DNA of 64,000 nt from Tubiluchus corallicola (GCA_030141605.1 JAQGDQ010000707.1:45285-109284); one strand, 5' to 3'; numbered from the stretch's first letter, positions 21,101 to 28,964 are shown. A program made the numbers and translations. Notes: generated by a model from the sequence alone, not told the origin.

Positions 21101-23300
21101 GCCCTCTCACTCTTGTGTCCCAGAGCGATAACCCGCTGTCACCCATCTTGCTACGCTTCAGACCCCCCCCCCCCCGGTGTAGAACAACTCTTGCAGAAAT
21201 GCAGTAATAGATATTCTACAGTTCTGCTTGTGCATATATAATTAGTGACAATTATCATATTTTATCAACATAGTTATTGTAGCAAGCAGTGATAGTACAG
21301 GGAGAAATCTTGGCTATCAGGATATCAACAGTGTTCAGGTGTCTTGTTATCTAGTCTGTCTGATGTACAAGATTCAAGCATTGCTAGTGAATTTCTCTTA
21401 TTTATTTAACACTTTAGGTCAGTAGCACCAAAGCAAAGGTCTTTTGCACTTGGAAATCAGTGGATATACATTAGATGTTTGGGTAAGTACCGTAGTACGT
21501 GTAAATAATGTGAACTAGTTTTTCCTTCGTCTGACATTTTTATGCCACGCTGTGATTGTATTGTCAATGGGCGGGGGCCGTAAAAAAGAAGTAACCCAAA
21601 CCCTAGAAAAGCGCTAAGAGGGCCCAAGATAAGCACGTGCTTAGGGCCTCAGGGGAAGGGGCCCACCAAGATAAGCACATGCTTAGGGTCTCAGTGAAGA
21701 GGCCCCAGCAAGATCAGCACGTGCTTAGGGTCTCAGGGGAAGAGGGCCCAGCAAGATCAGCATGTGCTTAGGGCCTCAGGGGAAGAGGGCCCAGCAAGAT
21801 CAGCACGTGCTTAGGGTCTCAGGGGAAGAGGGCCCAGCAAGATCAGCATGTGCTTAGGGTCTCAGGGAAAGAGGGCCCAGCAAGATCAGCATGTGCTTAG
21901 GGTCTCAGGGGAACAAGACCCACACAGTTTTTTATTTTCAAATTGAATAACATGAACATTTGTGTAGGTTTTTGTGCTTGTTTACAATATGACGGAACAG
22001 ATGGACATCAAGATTCTGGCTGAGAAGCCTGAGCTGCCCACTGTCCACATGATGAGATGGACATCAAGATTCTGGCTACTGAGAAGCCTGAGCTGCCCAC
22101 TGTCCACTTGATGACATTGATTGATTATGTAATGTATAATAAGATATTTCAACTACAGAAAAGCTTATAAAAATGTGATGATACTGAAAACAGGACAAGG
22201 TACTTTTGATTGTATGTATTTTATCACACGATGGTGATGATGACTAGGTCACAACTGTGGATAATCTTACTGCAAGTTTTTATCATTTCCAAAGATGAAA
22301 TTTCATTTTAAAGTTTCGTATTGTTTTTATTCTGAATTTTTGTGGAGATCGCTGATGTCAAGTAGAATTGCATAGAACATCGTAGAATGTTCCGTCGGAA
22401 TGACCGCCTTAGCGTCTGGATTGTTCTCGAACATTTGTTGGAGAAGTTTCTCCAGAGTGCTATATAAGGCGAAGCAGGCTGCCGACACGGGATCACACAT
22501 CGCACGTAGATCTAACACGGACTTATACTTACGCATTTACTTACTTAAACGTTTTCCAGATTTTCACGTTTAGTATAATCATTTCAACGTTCCTTCATCT
22601 TTTGTGTAATAGAATTCTCGCTGAATAAAGTAGTTTTATTTTACGGCGTGTTTTCTGCTTTTCTCTACGAGCCTATTTTGGGGTACCGTACTCTTTTCAG
22701 TGCTTAGGGGCTGTTGAGGTCTGAATCCAACCCTGTATAGATACAGTAGATAAATCAACTTGGGTTAACCTTCCATCTATCAAGTTTAAACACGTGTTTT
22801 TTTCTTTGGTGGAGGAATAATTATTGATTTTCATATTAGGCACAATACCGGCTCCATTACTGTTCGGTTGGCTCATGGATTTATCCTGTCAACAATGGTC
22901 GGATTCCTGCGGGGAAGATTCTAAAGGTTCCTGCCATTTCTACAACAATCACAAAATGGCCACGAACGTGTTAGCACTAGCCGTCGTCGGCAAATCTTGT
23001 TCAACACTGTTTTTCTTCATGTCTTGGTGGTTGTATAAGCCACCGGTTGATCATAGTAAACTGCATGACGTGTCAGATGGTGTTTCACCTGATCATAGTA
23101 AACTGGACGACATGTCAGATGGTGTTTCATCTCAAAACAAAGATAAAGAGGACATCGCAAAGAAAGAGAATTCAGAGAATGTTAATGATTCCCGTACGAG
23201 TTACACGGTTAATGATGGAATTTTACCTGCCGGTGATAATAAACTTGTGTCTAATGGTCCGGAACTTACGGCTGTATCTAATCAAGTCACAAAGTTTTGA
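2554..23300 (+). CDS. SLCO4A1-like: solute carrier organic anion transporter, SLCO4A1-like; 10 coding exons, 728 aa
   Basis: A sodium-independent organic anion transporter (OATP), expected as a 12-TM plasma-membrane carrier for amphipathic anions such as hormone conjugates. Joined exons: 2554-3193, 5003-5105, 5477-5598, 9215-9385, 9919-10008, 10965-11154, 15591-15750, 17603-17787, 21418-21482 and 22840-23300. Every junction is GT-AG and phase-compatible, giving 2187 nt (728 residues plus stop), close to the family length. Seen in the protein: the OATP superfamily signature WIGAWWIGFFLG at about 258-269, a Kazal-like extracellular loop with ten cysteines (451-523), and N-glycosylation sequons at N148 and N156 in the first long loop. 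Motifs such as GALQGMIVNG, YDIASVICS and VVPAGGGGNFLGG resemble SLCO4A1 more than SLCO1 or SLCO2. That assignment is from memory of the family. The start is the first in-frame ATG. No clear AATAAA was found soon after the stop. Confidence 0.9.
3219..3586 (+). mobile_element. MITE copy 1 with 17-bp perfect inverted repeats
   Basis: Begins TAAGCCTTTTCACAGTT and ends AACTGTGAAAAGGCTTA, exact inverted complements that include TA at each edge (possible TA target duplication). There is no coding capacity. Two relatives lie at 10191 and 17127. The superfamily is not determined (Tc/mariner-like if the TA is a target duplication). Confidence 0.85.
3668..4180. repeat. 32-bp minisatellite, about 16 copies
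   Basis: Unit of about 32 bp with core GTAACCCGACCAGTCATAC followed by a CAGATGACAGA-type segment. Copies differ at a few sites (CAGCAG/CATCAG, GACGACAG/GATGACAG). Confidence 0.92.
4655..4985. repeat. T-rich tandem repeat next to exon 2 acceptor
   Basis: Units of about 36 bp combining TTCTGATTTCATG with TTTTTATGTAGTTATG run almost to the exon 2 splice acceptor and probably supply its pyrimidine-rich tract. Confidence 0.8.
5003..5105 (+). CDS. SLCO exon 2 (residues 214-247)
   Basis: Encodes GIYYTMTIVGPAIGYMGGGW and the start of the following loop, matching the conserved OATP TM5 region. Phase 1 in, phase 2 out, donor GTAAGC. Confidence 0.9.
5477..5598 (+). CDS. SLCO exon 3 with OATP signature (residues 248-288)
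   Basis: Contains WIGAWWIGFFLG, the OATP superfamily signature at the edge of TM6. Acceptor TTCCAG, donor GTAAGTG, phases 2 in and 1 out. Confidence 0.93.
5599..6792 (+). other. SLCO intron 3, 5' part; no feature recognised
   Basis: AT-rich intron DNA with a poly-C run near 6140. A segment of about 35 bp (CACCTATCCAGTTACATTGC) occurs twice, at about 6228 and 6737. No gene was seen. Confidence 0.5.
6793..8125. repeat. 121-bp satellite, 11 copies, intron 3
   Basis: Eleven near-identical units of 121 bp. Each includes TTTATTTCTCTGTATACAG, followed by TTTAAACTTTCATCATTG and then CCTTGAACTAGTATGCATAA. The TTTATTTCTCTGTA...CAG portion looks like a 3' splice site and resembles the sequence at the exon 6 acceptor (10935-10980). 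Confidence 0.93.
8126..8740 (+). other. SLCO intron 3, middle part; nothing recognised
   Basis: AT-rich, unique-looking intron sequence between two arrays. No coding, RNA or transposon signature was identified. Confidence 0.45.
8741..9091. repeat. 24-bp minisatellite, about 15 copies
   Basis: Unit AATAATGTAGACAATGATGT plus CTAA, with occasional ACGATG or ATTATG variants. It lies about 120 bp upstream of exon 4. Confidence 0.92.
9215..9385 (+). CDS. SLCO exon 4 (residues 289-345)
   Basis: Encodes the central cytoplasmic loop and the start of TM7 (NPTFMFLNFAGATE), a strongly conserved OATP stretch. Acceptor TTTTCTCAAG, phase 1 in and out, donor GTAAATAAAC. Failure to splice here reads a TAA within 6 nt. 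Its last 37 nt plus donor are the first unit of the tandem array that follows. Confidence 0.9.
9349..9690 (+). repeat. exon 4 end and 5' splice site amplified in tandem (6 units)
   Basis: Units start at 9349, 9409, 9469, 9531, 9593 and 9655 (periods 60, 60, 62, 62, 62). Unit 1 is the genuine exon end. Each later unit repeats ACATTCATGTT...GCTGGTGCTACTGAAG and then a GTAAATAAAC donor. The sixth is degraded but keeps a GTAAGT. Use of any downstream donor would include the in-frame TAA. Confidence 0.9.
9919..10008 (+). CDS. SLCO exon 5 (residues 346-375)
   Basis: Encodes GMLVGGFAIFMPKFIEVQF and AMTAGAAAIIM, the TM7/TM8 region of OATPs. Acceptor TTATCAG, donor GTAATT, phase 1 in and out. Confidence 0.88.
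10191..10575 (-). mobile_element. MITE copy 2 (reverse orientation), intron 5
   Basis: Same family as the 3219-3586 element. It starts TAAGCCTTTTCACAGTT and ends in the degraded form AACTATGAAAAGTCTTTT. Internal sequence (for example GCTAGAATCTTACCTAGTTC) is the reverse complement of copy 1. Confidence 0.8.
10690..10786. mobile_element. end fragment of a pogo/Tigger-like element
   Basis: GGTTAATTGGGTCAAAATAC followed by CGGCGCCTACTGTA resembles the inverted terminal repeat of the 51.4-52.8 kb element (CAGTAGACGTCACTTAATAG type). Only one end is seen. Confidence 0.5.
10965..11154 (+). CDS. SLCO exon 6 (residues 376-438)
   Basis: Encodes VVPAGGGGNFLGGWLIKKF and the next membrane segment. The glycine-rich motif is characteristic of OATP TM8. 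Acceptor CTGTACTTTAG, donor GTAAAA, phase 1 in and 2 out. Confidence 0.9.
11315..12687. repeat. large duplicated block, unit 1
   Basis: Starts TTATATTAATATTCTTGGTA and ends TTTGTGGGGTTTGGCTAGT. It contains a CpG- and GC-rich part (about 11360-11810), a perfect TGACGTCA at 11916-11923, a (CAT)n stretch at about 12205-12235 and a TGGTG-rich array (about 12240-12640). It is followed directly by unit 2. It has no coding signature, and the long frames in the TGG array arise from the simple repeat. Confidence 0.85.
12688..14450. repeat. large duplicated block, unit 2
   Basis: Tandem copy of 11315-12687 with the same borders and the same order of GC-rich block, TGACGTCA (13276-13283), (CAT)n and TGGTG array. 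It is longer because the TGGTG array (about 13625-14400) has expanded and shows higher-order repeats. Confidence 0.85.
14451..15590 (+). other. SLCO intron 6, 3' part
   Basis: Includes a pogo-like internal fragment (about 14755-14950; motifs AATTGACTCAAATAACT and AAGTATATAAAAAC shared with 24.1, 51.9 and 59.2 kb) and a long hairpin (15439-15517). Otherwise nothing is recognised. Confidence 0.6.
15439..15517. repeat. 24-bp inverted repeat (hairpin) before exon 7
   Basis: Arm 15439-15462 (AAATAACTGTGGAAG...TTGCTG) and arm 15494-15517 (CAGCAA...CTTCCATAGTTATTT) are inverted complements with one mismatch and a loop of about 31 nt. The hairpin ends 73 nt before the exon 7 acceptor. Confidence 0.8.
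15591..15750 (+). CDS. SLCO exon 7, Kazal-like loop (residues 439-492)
   Basis: Encodes most of the large extracellular loop 5. Six of the ten loop cysteines are here (451, 455, 457, 466, 477, 481), with the Kazal-like core [20 protein letters not shown]. Acceptor CAATTTCAG, donor GTAAGA, phase 2 in and 0 out. Confidence 0.92.
16128..16790 (+). mobile_element. LINE reverse-transcriptase fragment, intron 7
   Basis: Translation shows FIDLSKAFDTVDH, GVPQGSTLGPLLFLLYIND and, after a frame disruption near 16440, NKLSLNINKSNFM and LVYPYLIYGVMSWGG: palm-to-thumb reverse-transcriptase motifs of a Jockey/CR1-group non-LTR element. The catalytic box reads FAED instead of [YF]ADD and the frame is broken, so it is a dead relic. 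Confidence 0.85.
16793..16995. repeat. about 31-bp tandem repeat following the LINE relic
   Basis: About six units of TCTGAAGACCAATGTTCTCA plus ATACTTTTA. A diverged unit also appears near 15940. Confidence 0.85.
17127..17480 (+). mobile_element. MITE copy 3, intron 7
   Basis: Starts TAAGCCTTTTCACAGTTTG and follows copy 1 in internal order (AGAGTGATTTACTAGCAGGA; CTAGCTAGCTGTTAAAACTG). The right terminus is degraded around CTTTTCACAATCATC. Confidence 0.8.
17603..17787 (+). CDS. SLCO exon 8 (residues 493-553)
   Basis: Completes the cysteine-rich loop (C497, C499, C519, C523) and enters a hydrophobic segment (FLTLFFVVMVQTFVCSMPAL), consistent with TM10. Acceptor TTATCTTTAG, donor GTACGA, phase 0 in and 2 out. 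Confidence 0.9.
17788..18294 (+). other. SLCO intron 8, 5' part; nothing recognised
   Basis: AT-rich intron DNA with a phrase (ATTATCAAAGACTTATATG...GTATACTTTTTACT) that is weakly repeated near 51.24-51.31 kb. No gene was seen. Confidence 0.4.
18295..18745. repeat. GAT/ATG trinucleotide satellite with higher-order units
   Basis: Long imperfect (GAT)n/(ATG)n tract punctuated by AGAAGGATGGTGATGGTAGT at about 18380, 18535 and 18618. This shows a higher-order unit of about 80-155 bp. Confidence 0.93.
18857..20288 (+). mobile_element. degenerate long terminal repeat of about 1.4 kb (+ orientation)
   Basis: Homologous along its whole length to the reverse complement of 33842-35162. Shared landmarks: GTTATAAGCCC (TATA-like, about 19384), GAGTTAAGTAATCTTAAC (about 19636), AATAAAGCTC with ATTGCGGGAG (about 20030), CTTTTCTCACAGCGCGAAG (about 20080) and terminal GTGATA (20288). 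It begins TTTGGTGA where the other copy begins TGTGGTGA. The promoter-then-polyA order suggests a solo LTR. No target duplication is seen at this copy. Confidence 0.7.
20289..20516 (+). other. spacer in SLCO intron 8
   Basis: AT-rich sequence between the LTR and the hAT element. Nothing was recognised. Confidence 0.4.
20517..21161 (-). mobile_element. hAT-like non-autonomous element, copy 1
   Basis: Begins CAGTGGCGTAGCAAG and ends CTTGCTACGCTTCAG (imperfect inverted termini). It is a reverse-oriented homologue of 48623-49274 over its length. A poly-C tract follows the right end and no target duplication is preserved. Confidence 0.8.
21162..21417 (+). other. end of SLCO intron 8
   Basis: Unique-looking sequence up to the exon 9 acceptor (TTTAACACTTTAG). 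Nothing was recognised. Confidence 0.4.
21418..21482 (+). CDS. SLCO exon 9 (residues 554-575)
   Basis: Short exon encoding SVAPKQRSFALGNQWIYIRC, the conserved OATP motif before TM11. Phase 2 in, 1 out, donor GTAAGT. Confidence 0.9.
21600..21925. repeat. about 43-bp GC-rich minisatellite, 7 copies
   Basis: Units contain GATCAGCACGTGCTTAGGG followed by TCTCAGGGGAAGAGGGCCCA. Copies differ at CACGTG/CATGTG. It may derive from a transposon end (GTGCTTAGGGCCTCAGGGG). Confidence 0.88.
22000..22112. repeat. about 55-bp direct duplication
   Basis: GATGGACATCAAGATTCTGG plus GAGAAGCCTGAGCTGCCCAC occurs twice in a row. Confidence 0.85.
22338..22672 (+). mobile_element. solo LTR, family A copy 1 (3'-truncated), intron 9
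   Basis: Related to 39890, 41348 and 46253. It shows GTGGAGATCGCTGATGTC, the TATA-bearing GCTATATAAGGCGAAGCAGG, the polyA signal CTGAATAAAG and CTTTTCTCTACGAGCC. It stops at CTACGAGCC and lacks the terminal CACAACA. Confidence 0.8.
22840..23300 (+). CDS. SLCO exon 10, C-terminal exon (residues 576-728)
   Basis: Encodes the last conserved segment (GTIPAPLLFGWLMDLSCQQW), a final membrane helix (SCSTLFFFMSWWLY) and an acidic, hydrophilic cytosolic tail of about 85 residues ending in TAA. The tail contains a coding tandem duplication (DHSKLHDVSDGVSP then DHSKLDDMSDGVSS, 42 bp each at 23049-23132). The last residues, VTKF, do not form a strong PDZ ligand. Acceptor CATATTAG, phase 1 in. Confidence 0.9.
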
Positions 23301-23960
23301 GGTAGAAGTTCATATGGTGTCATCTGTGAGCTTGCAAACCAAAACTGTCCACAAGTCGACATAGTTAAAACTAGGTTGTGATGCTTCAAAATAGAATGCA
23401 TCAAAAATTTGCTCAAATGTCAATTTTTTTGTTTCTTTTTTGTAAAAACAAATGCTGAATATATTGGACTTTTATATTCTAGCATCATATTATCAAGAAA
23501 ATGCTAAAAATCTAATTTTATAACCCGGTGCTCACTTTCTGGCTGGAAACTTGTACTGCAATTGTAAAAAACTTGTATTTCATAACTCCGATTGTGGCTC
23601 TTGGAAACAGTCATTTTGCTTCTAATTTTTTCTGTTGCCAAACCCAGATCTTCATCAGGAAGAGCCATCTACTGGATTTAAACATAACTTCAATGTGCTC
23701 TTGTAGAGTCTATAGCAACCAACATTTGTACGGTTGCTAAGTGTTTTGTAAAAATGCGACAAAAAACGATGGCTGACTTTAGCAGTGATTTTCTCAAGAT
23801 TATGTTTTTCAGTGCGTAGCCTGCACCTCAACTTCAATGTGGATTATCTCAGCTTAGAAATAACATAGAGTAATGAGCTTGGTATCAAAATGATCCTCAT
23901 GAAATGGAGATTCGGGATGTGTGAATATCTAGAAAAGTTCAATTGCCGACTTTGCTGTGG
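23301..23960 (+). repeat. SLCO 3' flank, copy of a dispersed repeat (also 47.9-48.5 kb)
   Basis: From about 23339 to 23960 the sequence matches 47924-48480 in the same orientation, for example TTCATCAGGAAGAGCCATCT, then ACTGGATTTAAACATAACTT and CAATGTGCTCTTGTA. It begins within 40 nt of the stop codon, so the 3'UTR is probably repeat-derived. No canonical AATAAA is seen in it. Confidence 0.75.
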
Positions 23961-24679
23961 ATGATTTTGCTGTGCAAGCACATATACATCCTCTAACCAA
24001 ATTATTATCTCTGTTAATGAATAATTAGCATGAAGTGAAAGTATTATCTGATGTAGTACAAAGTACAGTAGGTGCCGTTTAATAGACTCCCGATTAATAG
24101 AATCAATCGCCTAATTGACCCAAAAACATGTGGAACTGGTTGCTCCTATTCAAATGTATATAAAAACTTTCAGTAGTTAATTCAAATAACTTCACATAAT
24201 TGACTTTGCTTCATGTGCTTAAAATAAGGTACTTCTACATTTTCGTTGTTTTTATCAGTATGAGAAGTTTATAAACCGACATCTTCGTTAAGAAATGAAG
24301 TATCCGACTTTGCTTTTTAGTTTCTAGTATGAATGAACAGATTTGTGAGATATAACCTTCCAGCACTCCTAGTTTTACATAAGAGCTAAAATTTGAGCCC
24401 AGTAAACACTAGATAACAATGCACTGAACATTATACATTGTTGCTAAATTGGAAGAATGTATTATTTTTACAATGTACAGGTTGGCCGGTCCAATCTCAT
24501 GTTTCTTATTGCTAACACAATCAGGGAAGGTGCTCAAAATGTTAAATTTATTTTTTAACCCCTATCAAGTTGAAACGTGGTTATAAAAATATGGTGTATT
24601 CTATTGCATAACCAGAGAGTGGAGAGTCACTGGCACAAGTATTATGTGTACGTATTGTGACGTGAATTATTGATACTTT
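23961..24679. other. intergenic, with pogo-like terminus at about 24068-24250
   Basis: CAGTAGGTGCCGTTTAATAG followed by CAATCGCCTAATTGACCC at about 24068-24120 is the left end of the pogo/Tigger-like family. The paired right end was not found. The rest is AT-rich and featureless. Confidence 0.5.
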
Positions 24680-25195
24680 TAGATTACTTATGTAAAATGT
24701 ATTTTTAAACTGTACGTAGAGAAAATGTACCTTTATATTGCAAGGGTTTCGGGCATTAAGCAGTAGTGGTCGAATTCGATTCAAACAAGCTTTTTTAGTT
24801 CGATTCGAGCAGAATTATAGATTTGAATAAATAAGCACTTCAACTGCATAGATTTTTGTTGAAATGTTTGAAACATCATGCAATCAGCACAGTTTAACTG
24901 CAATTTCTGTGCCGAATTTTTAAACATATTATTAGTGTTTTTACTGTAGAACAAAATCAAGTAATATGCACAATCTTTGTGAGACGCATAATCTTTTTGT
25001 TAGCAATTCGAAAATCTTCAAGATGGAATTCGGACTCAAATTCTCAAAATTCGGTTTCATTTGAGCTTGAAAGTCAAAAAATCATTCGATTCAAATACGC
25101 CTTCTTGCAGAGAATGCTCAGCCTAATTAATCAGTTCATGCACTTCTTACTGATGTGTTGTGTTCTCTTTAAGAGTAGTCTATGAACTTTGACGT
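24680..25195 (+). repeat. about 500-bp duplicated segment, copy 1
   Basis: Matches about 26170-26645 from TAGATTACTTATGTAAAATG through GGGTTTCGGGCATTAAGCAG to AGAGTAGTCTATGAACTTT. Internally it is related to the TIR element at 39223 (AGAATGCTCA end, TTCGATTCGA motifs, CATCATGCAATCAGCACAG). Confidence 0.85.
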
Positions 25196-25410
25196 TGAAG
25201 AGAGTAAAGTTATTAGGAATAAAAACATCTTGCATACATCATAACATTGCGTGTAACTAGATCATAACATGGTGTTATGGATTGTGCTACATTGTATTGC
25301 AGAATTTCGTTAATAAGCTATTTCTACAAGAGCTTTGTAATGCTTTTTTTGATTTTTAATGTATTTTTGTAGGCAGATGCTTGTATTTCAAGCTCTGTTT
25401 GGGTGGACAC

Positions 25411-25476
25411 AGAATCAGTGGCTCCGCTAGGGGGTGCGGGCTGCACCAGGTGACACCAACCCTAGCGACGCCCTTG
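25411..25476. mobile_element. minimal hAT-like end-to-end element
   Basis: CAGTGGCTCCGCTAGGGGG and, about 20 bp later, CCCTAGCGACGCCCTTG look like two opposed transposon termini with almost nothing between them. No target duplication was found. Confidence 0.4.
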
Positions 25477-25879
25477 CAAAGTAGCTCTCAATTTAAGATA
25501 GTGTAAGATCCACAACATAGTGCAAGAAACATTCACTGCCAGATTAACTCTTTCGTGTTGCAGTATTATTTGTAGGTCTGTATACATGTGAAACTGTGAA
25601 CTATATAGCTTTATTTACATATAATCATATAGTGAAATGCAATTATTCTTTTATGGGATTTTCTTATTTGTCTCAACGTTTATGGCACAAATTTGCTCAG
25701 TGTATTCTATGTAATTGTACTGCGTGTGTATACAGGCTTCTAATAAAGGGTATCTATGTTGACTCATTATATGAAACTTACGTTTATTGCAAATAATAGA
25801 TTCTGAAAAAAAACAGGGTAAGTCAGCAAACTGTCTGCTTCTTTATGTATTCCTTTAATAAATTGTGGATTAGTGCTGT

Positions 25880-26070
25880 TTATTGAGGGAGAGATTACAG
25901 AGTGCCAGCTTTTATTTACAGACATTATATTTGTGATATCAGTACTAGTGTTCCTCAAGGTTCCATAATAGATCCTGCTTTGTTTCTGTTTTTTATCCTT
26001 GCACTACTTGTTTCTATATTATCAAAGTTTGCTATCTATGCTGATCATATAACTTTGTGCTCATAATAAT
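25880..26070 (+). mobile_element. reverse-transcriptase relic (LINE)
   Basis: An open stretch reads YRHYICDISTSVPQGSIIDP and then KFAIYADHITLC: the RT VPQGS box and a catalytic box changed from YADD to YADH. It is short and inactive. Confidence 0.65.
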
Positions 26071-26169
26071 GCCCCACCAAATTAGCAGCATCTCATGTGA
26101 AAAAGATGAGGAATTTGTTCTGAACTGGGGTCAAGACTGGTGCCATTAATACACACTAGACAAAGTTTA

Positions 26170-26645
26170 TATAGATTACTTATATAAAATGTATTTTTAA
26201 ACTGTACATACGTAGAGAAAATGTACCTTTATATTGCAAGGGTTTCGGGCATTAAGCAGTAGTGGTCGAATTCGATTCAAACAAGCTTTTTTTAGTTCTA
26301 TTCGAAGCAGATTTATATATCCGAATAAAAAAGCACTTCAACTGCATACATTTTTTATTGTTGAAATGTTTGAAACATCATGCAATCAGCACAGTTTAGC
26401 TGCAATTTCTGTGCACAATTTTTAAACAAATTATTAGTGTTTTTGCTGTAGCACAAAATCAAGTAATGGAATTCAGTTCATTTGGAACTCAAATTATTAA
26501 AATTCCGTTTCATTTGAGCTTAAAAGTCAAAAAATCTTTCATTTCAAATACGCTTTCTTGCAGAGAATGCTCAGCCTAATTAATCAGTTCGTGCACTTCT
26601 TACTGATGTGTTGTGTTCACTCTAAGAGTAGTCTATGAACTTTCG
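26170..26645 (+). repeat. about 500-bp duplicated segment, copy 2
   Basis: Second copy of 24680-25195 with the same outer borders, about 1.5 kb downstream. The RT relic lies between the two copies. Confidence 0.85.
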
Positions 26646-26714
26646 GCGAGAGATATACCTATACCCAGTTTCTAGCTTTAAATACTTTAAACTGCTTGCT
26701 CTATACTTCATCTG

Positions 26715-27145
26715 CAAAAAATTCATCATCATCATCATCATCCAGTGAATCACACGTCCAGTGACGTGATTCTGCTCACCTCCCTATGCCAGGACTCCCT
26801 GTTTGCCGCAGTGCCCCAAGTGGATTTATTTCTAAGGATCAATGCTGAAGTGTTTAAATCTTTCTGTGCAAAATCAAAATATGTTAACATTTGTCCTCCT
26901 GCAGGTTTTTTAGCTGATTCTATGGCTTGTTGAAGAGCTATCTTCACTGGAACATCACCAGGTAGTCTAAGCATATGCCCAATCCGTCTTAAACGGCGTC
27001 TTTTTATTTTTCTTGTCCAAGGTTCTTCTTTTATTTTTTCATATAGATCTTTGTTTGAAATTTTCTTTGGCCATCTAATACCCAAAATGTTTCTGTAATT
27101 TCGCCTTTGAAACGCATCGATTTCAGCTTTATGATTTGCTTTCAA
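26715..27145 (-). mobile_element. 3' end of an RTE-type LINE
   Basis: The - strand encodes AEIDAFQRRNYRNILGIRWP, KISNKDLYEKI and RRRLRRIGHMLRLPGD: the conserved C-terminus of non-LTR polymerases. The stop codon is followed within about 12 nt by a (TGA)n tail (+ strand CATCATCATCAT, about 26725-26742). A tiny 3'UTR plus short microsatellite tail is typical of the RTE clade. It is 5'-truncated at about 27145. Confidence 0.8.
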
Positions 27146-27607
27146 TGTGCAAAAAATTAATAAGGAAGTGTACGTTGCCTACTCACTTAGTTCCGTATTT
27201 TTTGTATTCACTGTGTTGAATATAACAGTTAGCCTATTAATAAATCTTAACAATGGACGTATACCTACTAGCCTGTAAAGAGCTTTACTGTTAGCACGAA
27301 CAGCGAATAGCTTGCCATTATCAACTGTAATCTTCCTTTTCAGTAATTTTTAAAGATTTTTATCAACCGATTTTCCTGCATATTACCCCATGCCTAGAAC
27401 CAAGTTTGTACGCTAGTACACTATCTGTGTTGACGTGTGATTCTGGTAGAGAGGTTATTCTAGAGTTCTGTCAGCAAAATCAATAATGGTGTTTGCAGTT
27501 TTTCAGCCGAAAACCAGCTTAAAGGTAGGTCGAGAGAATTATTCATCGAGTTCAAATATAATAGAACAACGCAAACATAATTGATGTGTAATTTGCTTCT
27601 AACATAC
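27146..27607. other. intergenic, nothing recognised
   Basis: AT-rich spacer. Short frames without domain resemblance. Confidence 0.4.
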
Positions 27608-27746
27608 TGTCCCGATCCACCCCGTTACTTGTATCAAACTAAGTCTAAAACTGCTCAAAAATTCACACTAATAGAGTGATTTAAAACTGGAAAAAAACTG
27701 GATTCGATTCGAATTCGCTTTCTGGTAGAGAATGCTCACCCCTAGT
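27608..27746. repeat. fragment shared with 31.0 kb plus right end of a TIR element
   Basis: CCCCGTTACTTGTATCAAAC followed by AAGTCTAAAACTGCTCAAAA is also found at 31050-31140. It runs into AGAATGCTCACCCCTAG, the right terminus of the element at 39223-39665. Confidence 0.7.
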
Positions 27747-28760
27747 GGTAACTAGTTTTTACCGCACGAGGTCGTAAGAATCAGCTTGCGGCTTTCTACG
27801 AGCAAAAGTTTGTTGCACGTACAATATTCTCTGTCTTCTAAAAGATGCTCGCTCGCTATGATTTCGGAAAGCCACATATGAAACATCTTCATTCATGTTG
27901 GTCAATTTGAAAAACGCGCGGCGCCGCGTGCATTTTTAATACTGTCTCGTGTTTGCGTTACTCACTTCTGCGTTGCGTAACGCAATTTTTAACTAATTAA
28001 TTTCTAAGTCGCATCATCCAGAATAAATTACGATTTCCTTCAGTCAAATTTGGTTTTGCGAAAAAAAGAATTAAAGTGGGATTGACTATTTTCTAATCAA
28101 AAAGTGGGTTCTTAGCACCTACATTTTGTTGAGCACTTGTAATTTCAGCACATAATAGTTTAATTTTACGTTTAAATTGCAGTAGGGAACTACTATTTTT
28201 GCCAAGACATGTTCACATTAGAAGGTTTTACGCTTAAGATATAATGACATCACCTTGGTACCAATACTGGTGAAACACCTATTTTATCAGTTGCTGTAGT
28301 TCATTTACCTGTTTAATCAAAAGAATTCCCAATATTGACACAAAAGTGCATACTTTACAAAACAGAAATAAACTTCACTATCATTAACACATAAAATGAT
28401 GACAGACAGGTTACAATAACAAGGAAGACATGCAAGAAGATATCAGTAAGTGATATCTTGGTATTTGCCAAACTACTTTACCTAAAAAACTATCTTCAAC
28501 TAGAATATCAAATGACTAATTTTAAAAAAAATCCGTGACATAACGCACAATTTGCTACATAGCAACACATTCTCTCCAACAAAATAGAAATAAGAATAAT
28601 AATGCATTTTTTATCAATATAATTAGAGCAGTGTCTTCTGATGTGTGACGACCAATCCATTACTTTCATGCACATAAACTACATGGAAAAAATACAATGC
28701 CAGCTAAAATTATGGTGTGTCTAAATCTTTAACAGATTAGTCAAAGCGCGAGTGTGAACC
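27747..28760. other. intergenic; one GC-rich palindrome
   Basis: AT-rich apart from a GC island at about 27914-27932 containing the palindrome GCGGCGCCGC. No gene was recognised. Confidence 0.4.
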
Positions 28761-28767
28761 CCGCTTT

Positions 28768-28920
28768 AGGTATAAATAGCAAGACAGCTGCAAACAATAT
28801 TCGATAAACTCGACGTTTTTTTCAGTCGTTCTAGTGCCTGCATTAAAATTCAACAATGTCTGCACACCACACGATTGTGGTCAATTTTAGTTTTAGAATA
28901 AAATTTCAAGTAAAATAATT
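28768..28920 (+). promoter_or_regulatory. possible core promoter (TATAAATA) with short ORF
   Basis: GGTATAAATAGCAAGACAGC is followed about 50 nt later by TTTTTTCAGTCGTTC and then AACAATGTCTGCACACCAC, an ATG frame of about 20 codons. It could be a promoter or part of a retroelement. The TATA-to-initiator distance is longer than usual, so this is weak. Confidence 0.2.
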
Positions 28921-28964
28921 CGTTGTATTGGTTGTGTGAAGCTGATTATTGGTGTTTTAGGGAT

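Noticed and set aside
26234-26425. Small protein-coding frame in the duplicated block
   Set aside because: It lies in decayed TIR-element sequence shared with 24.7 and 39.2 kb, and has no splice or start context.
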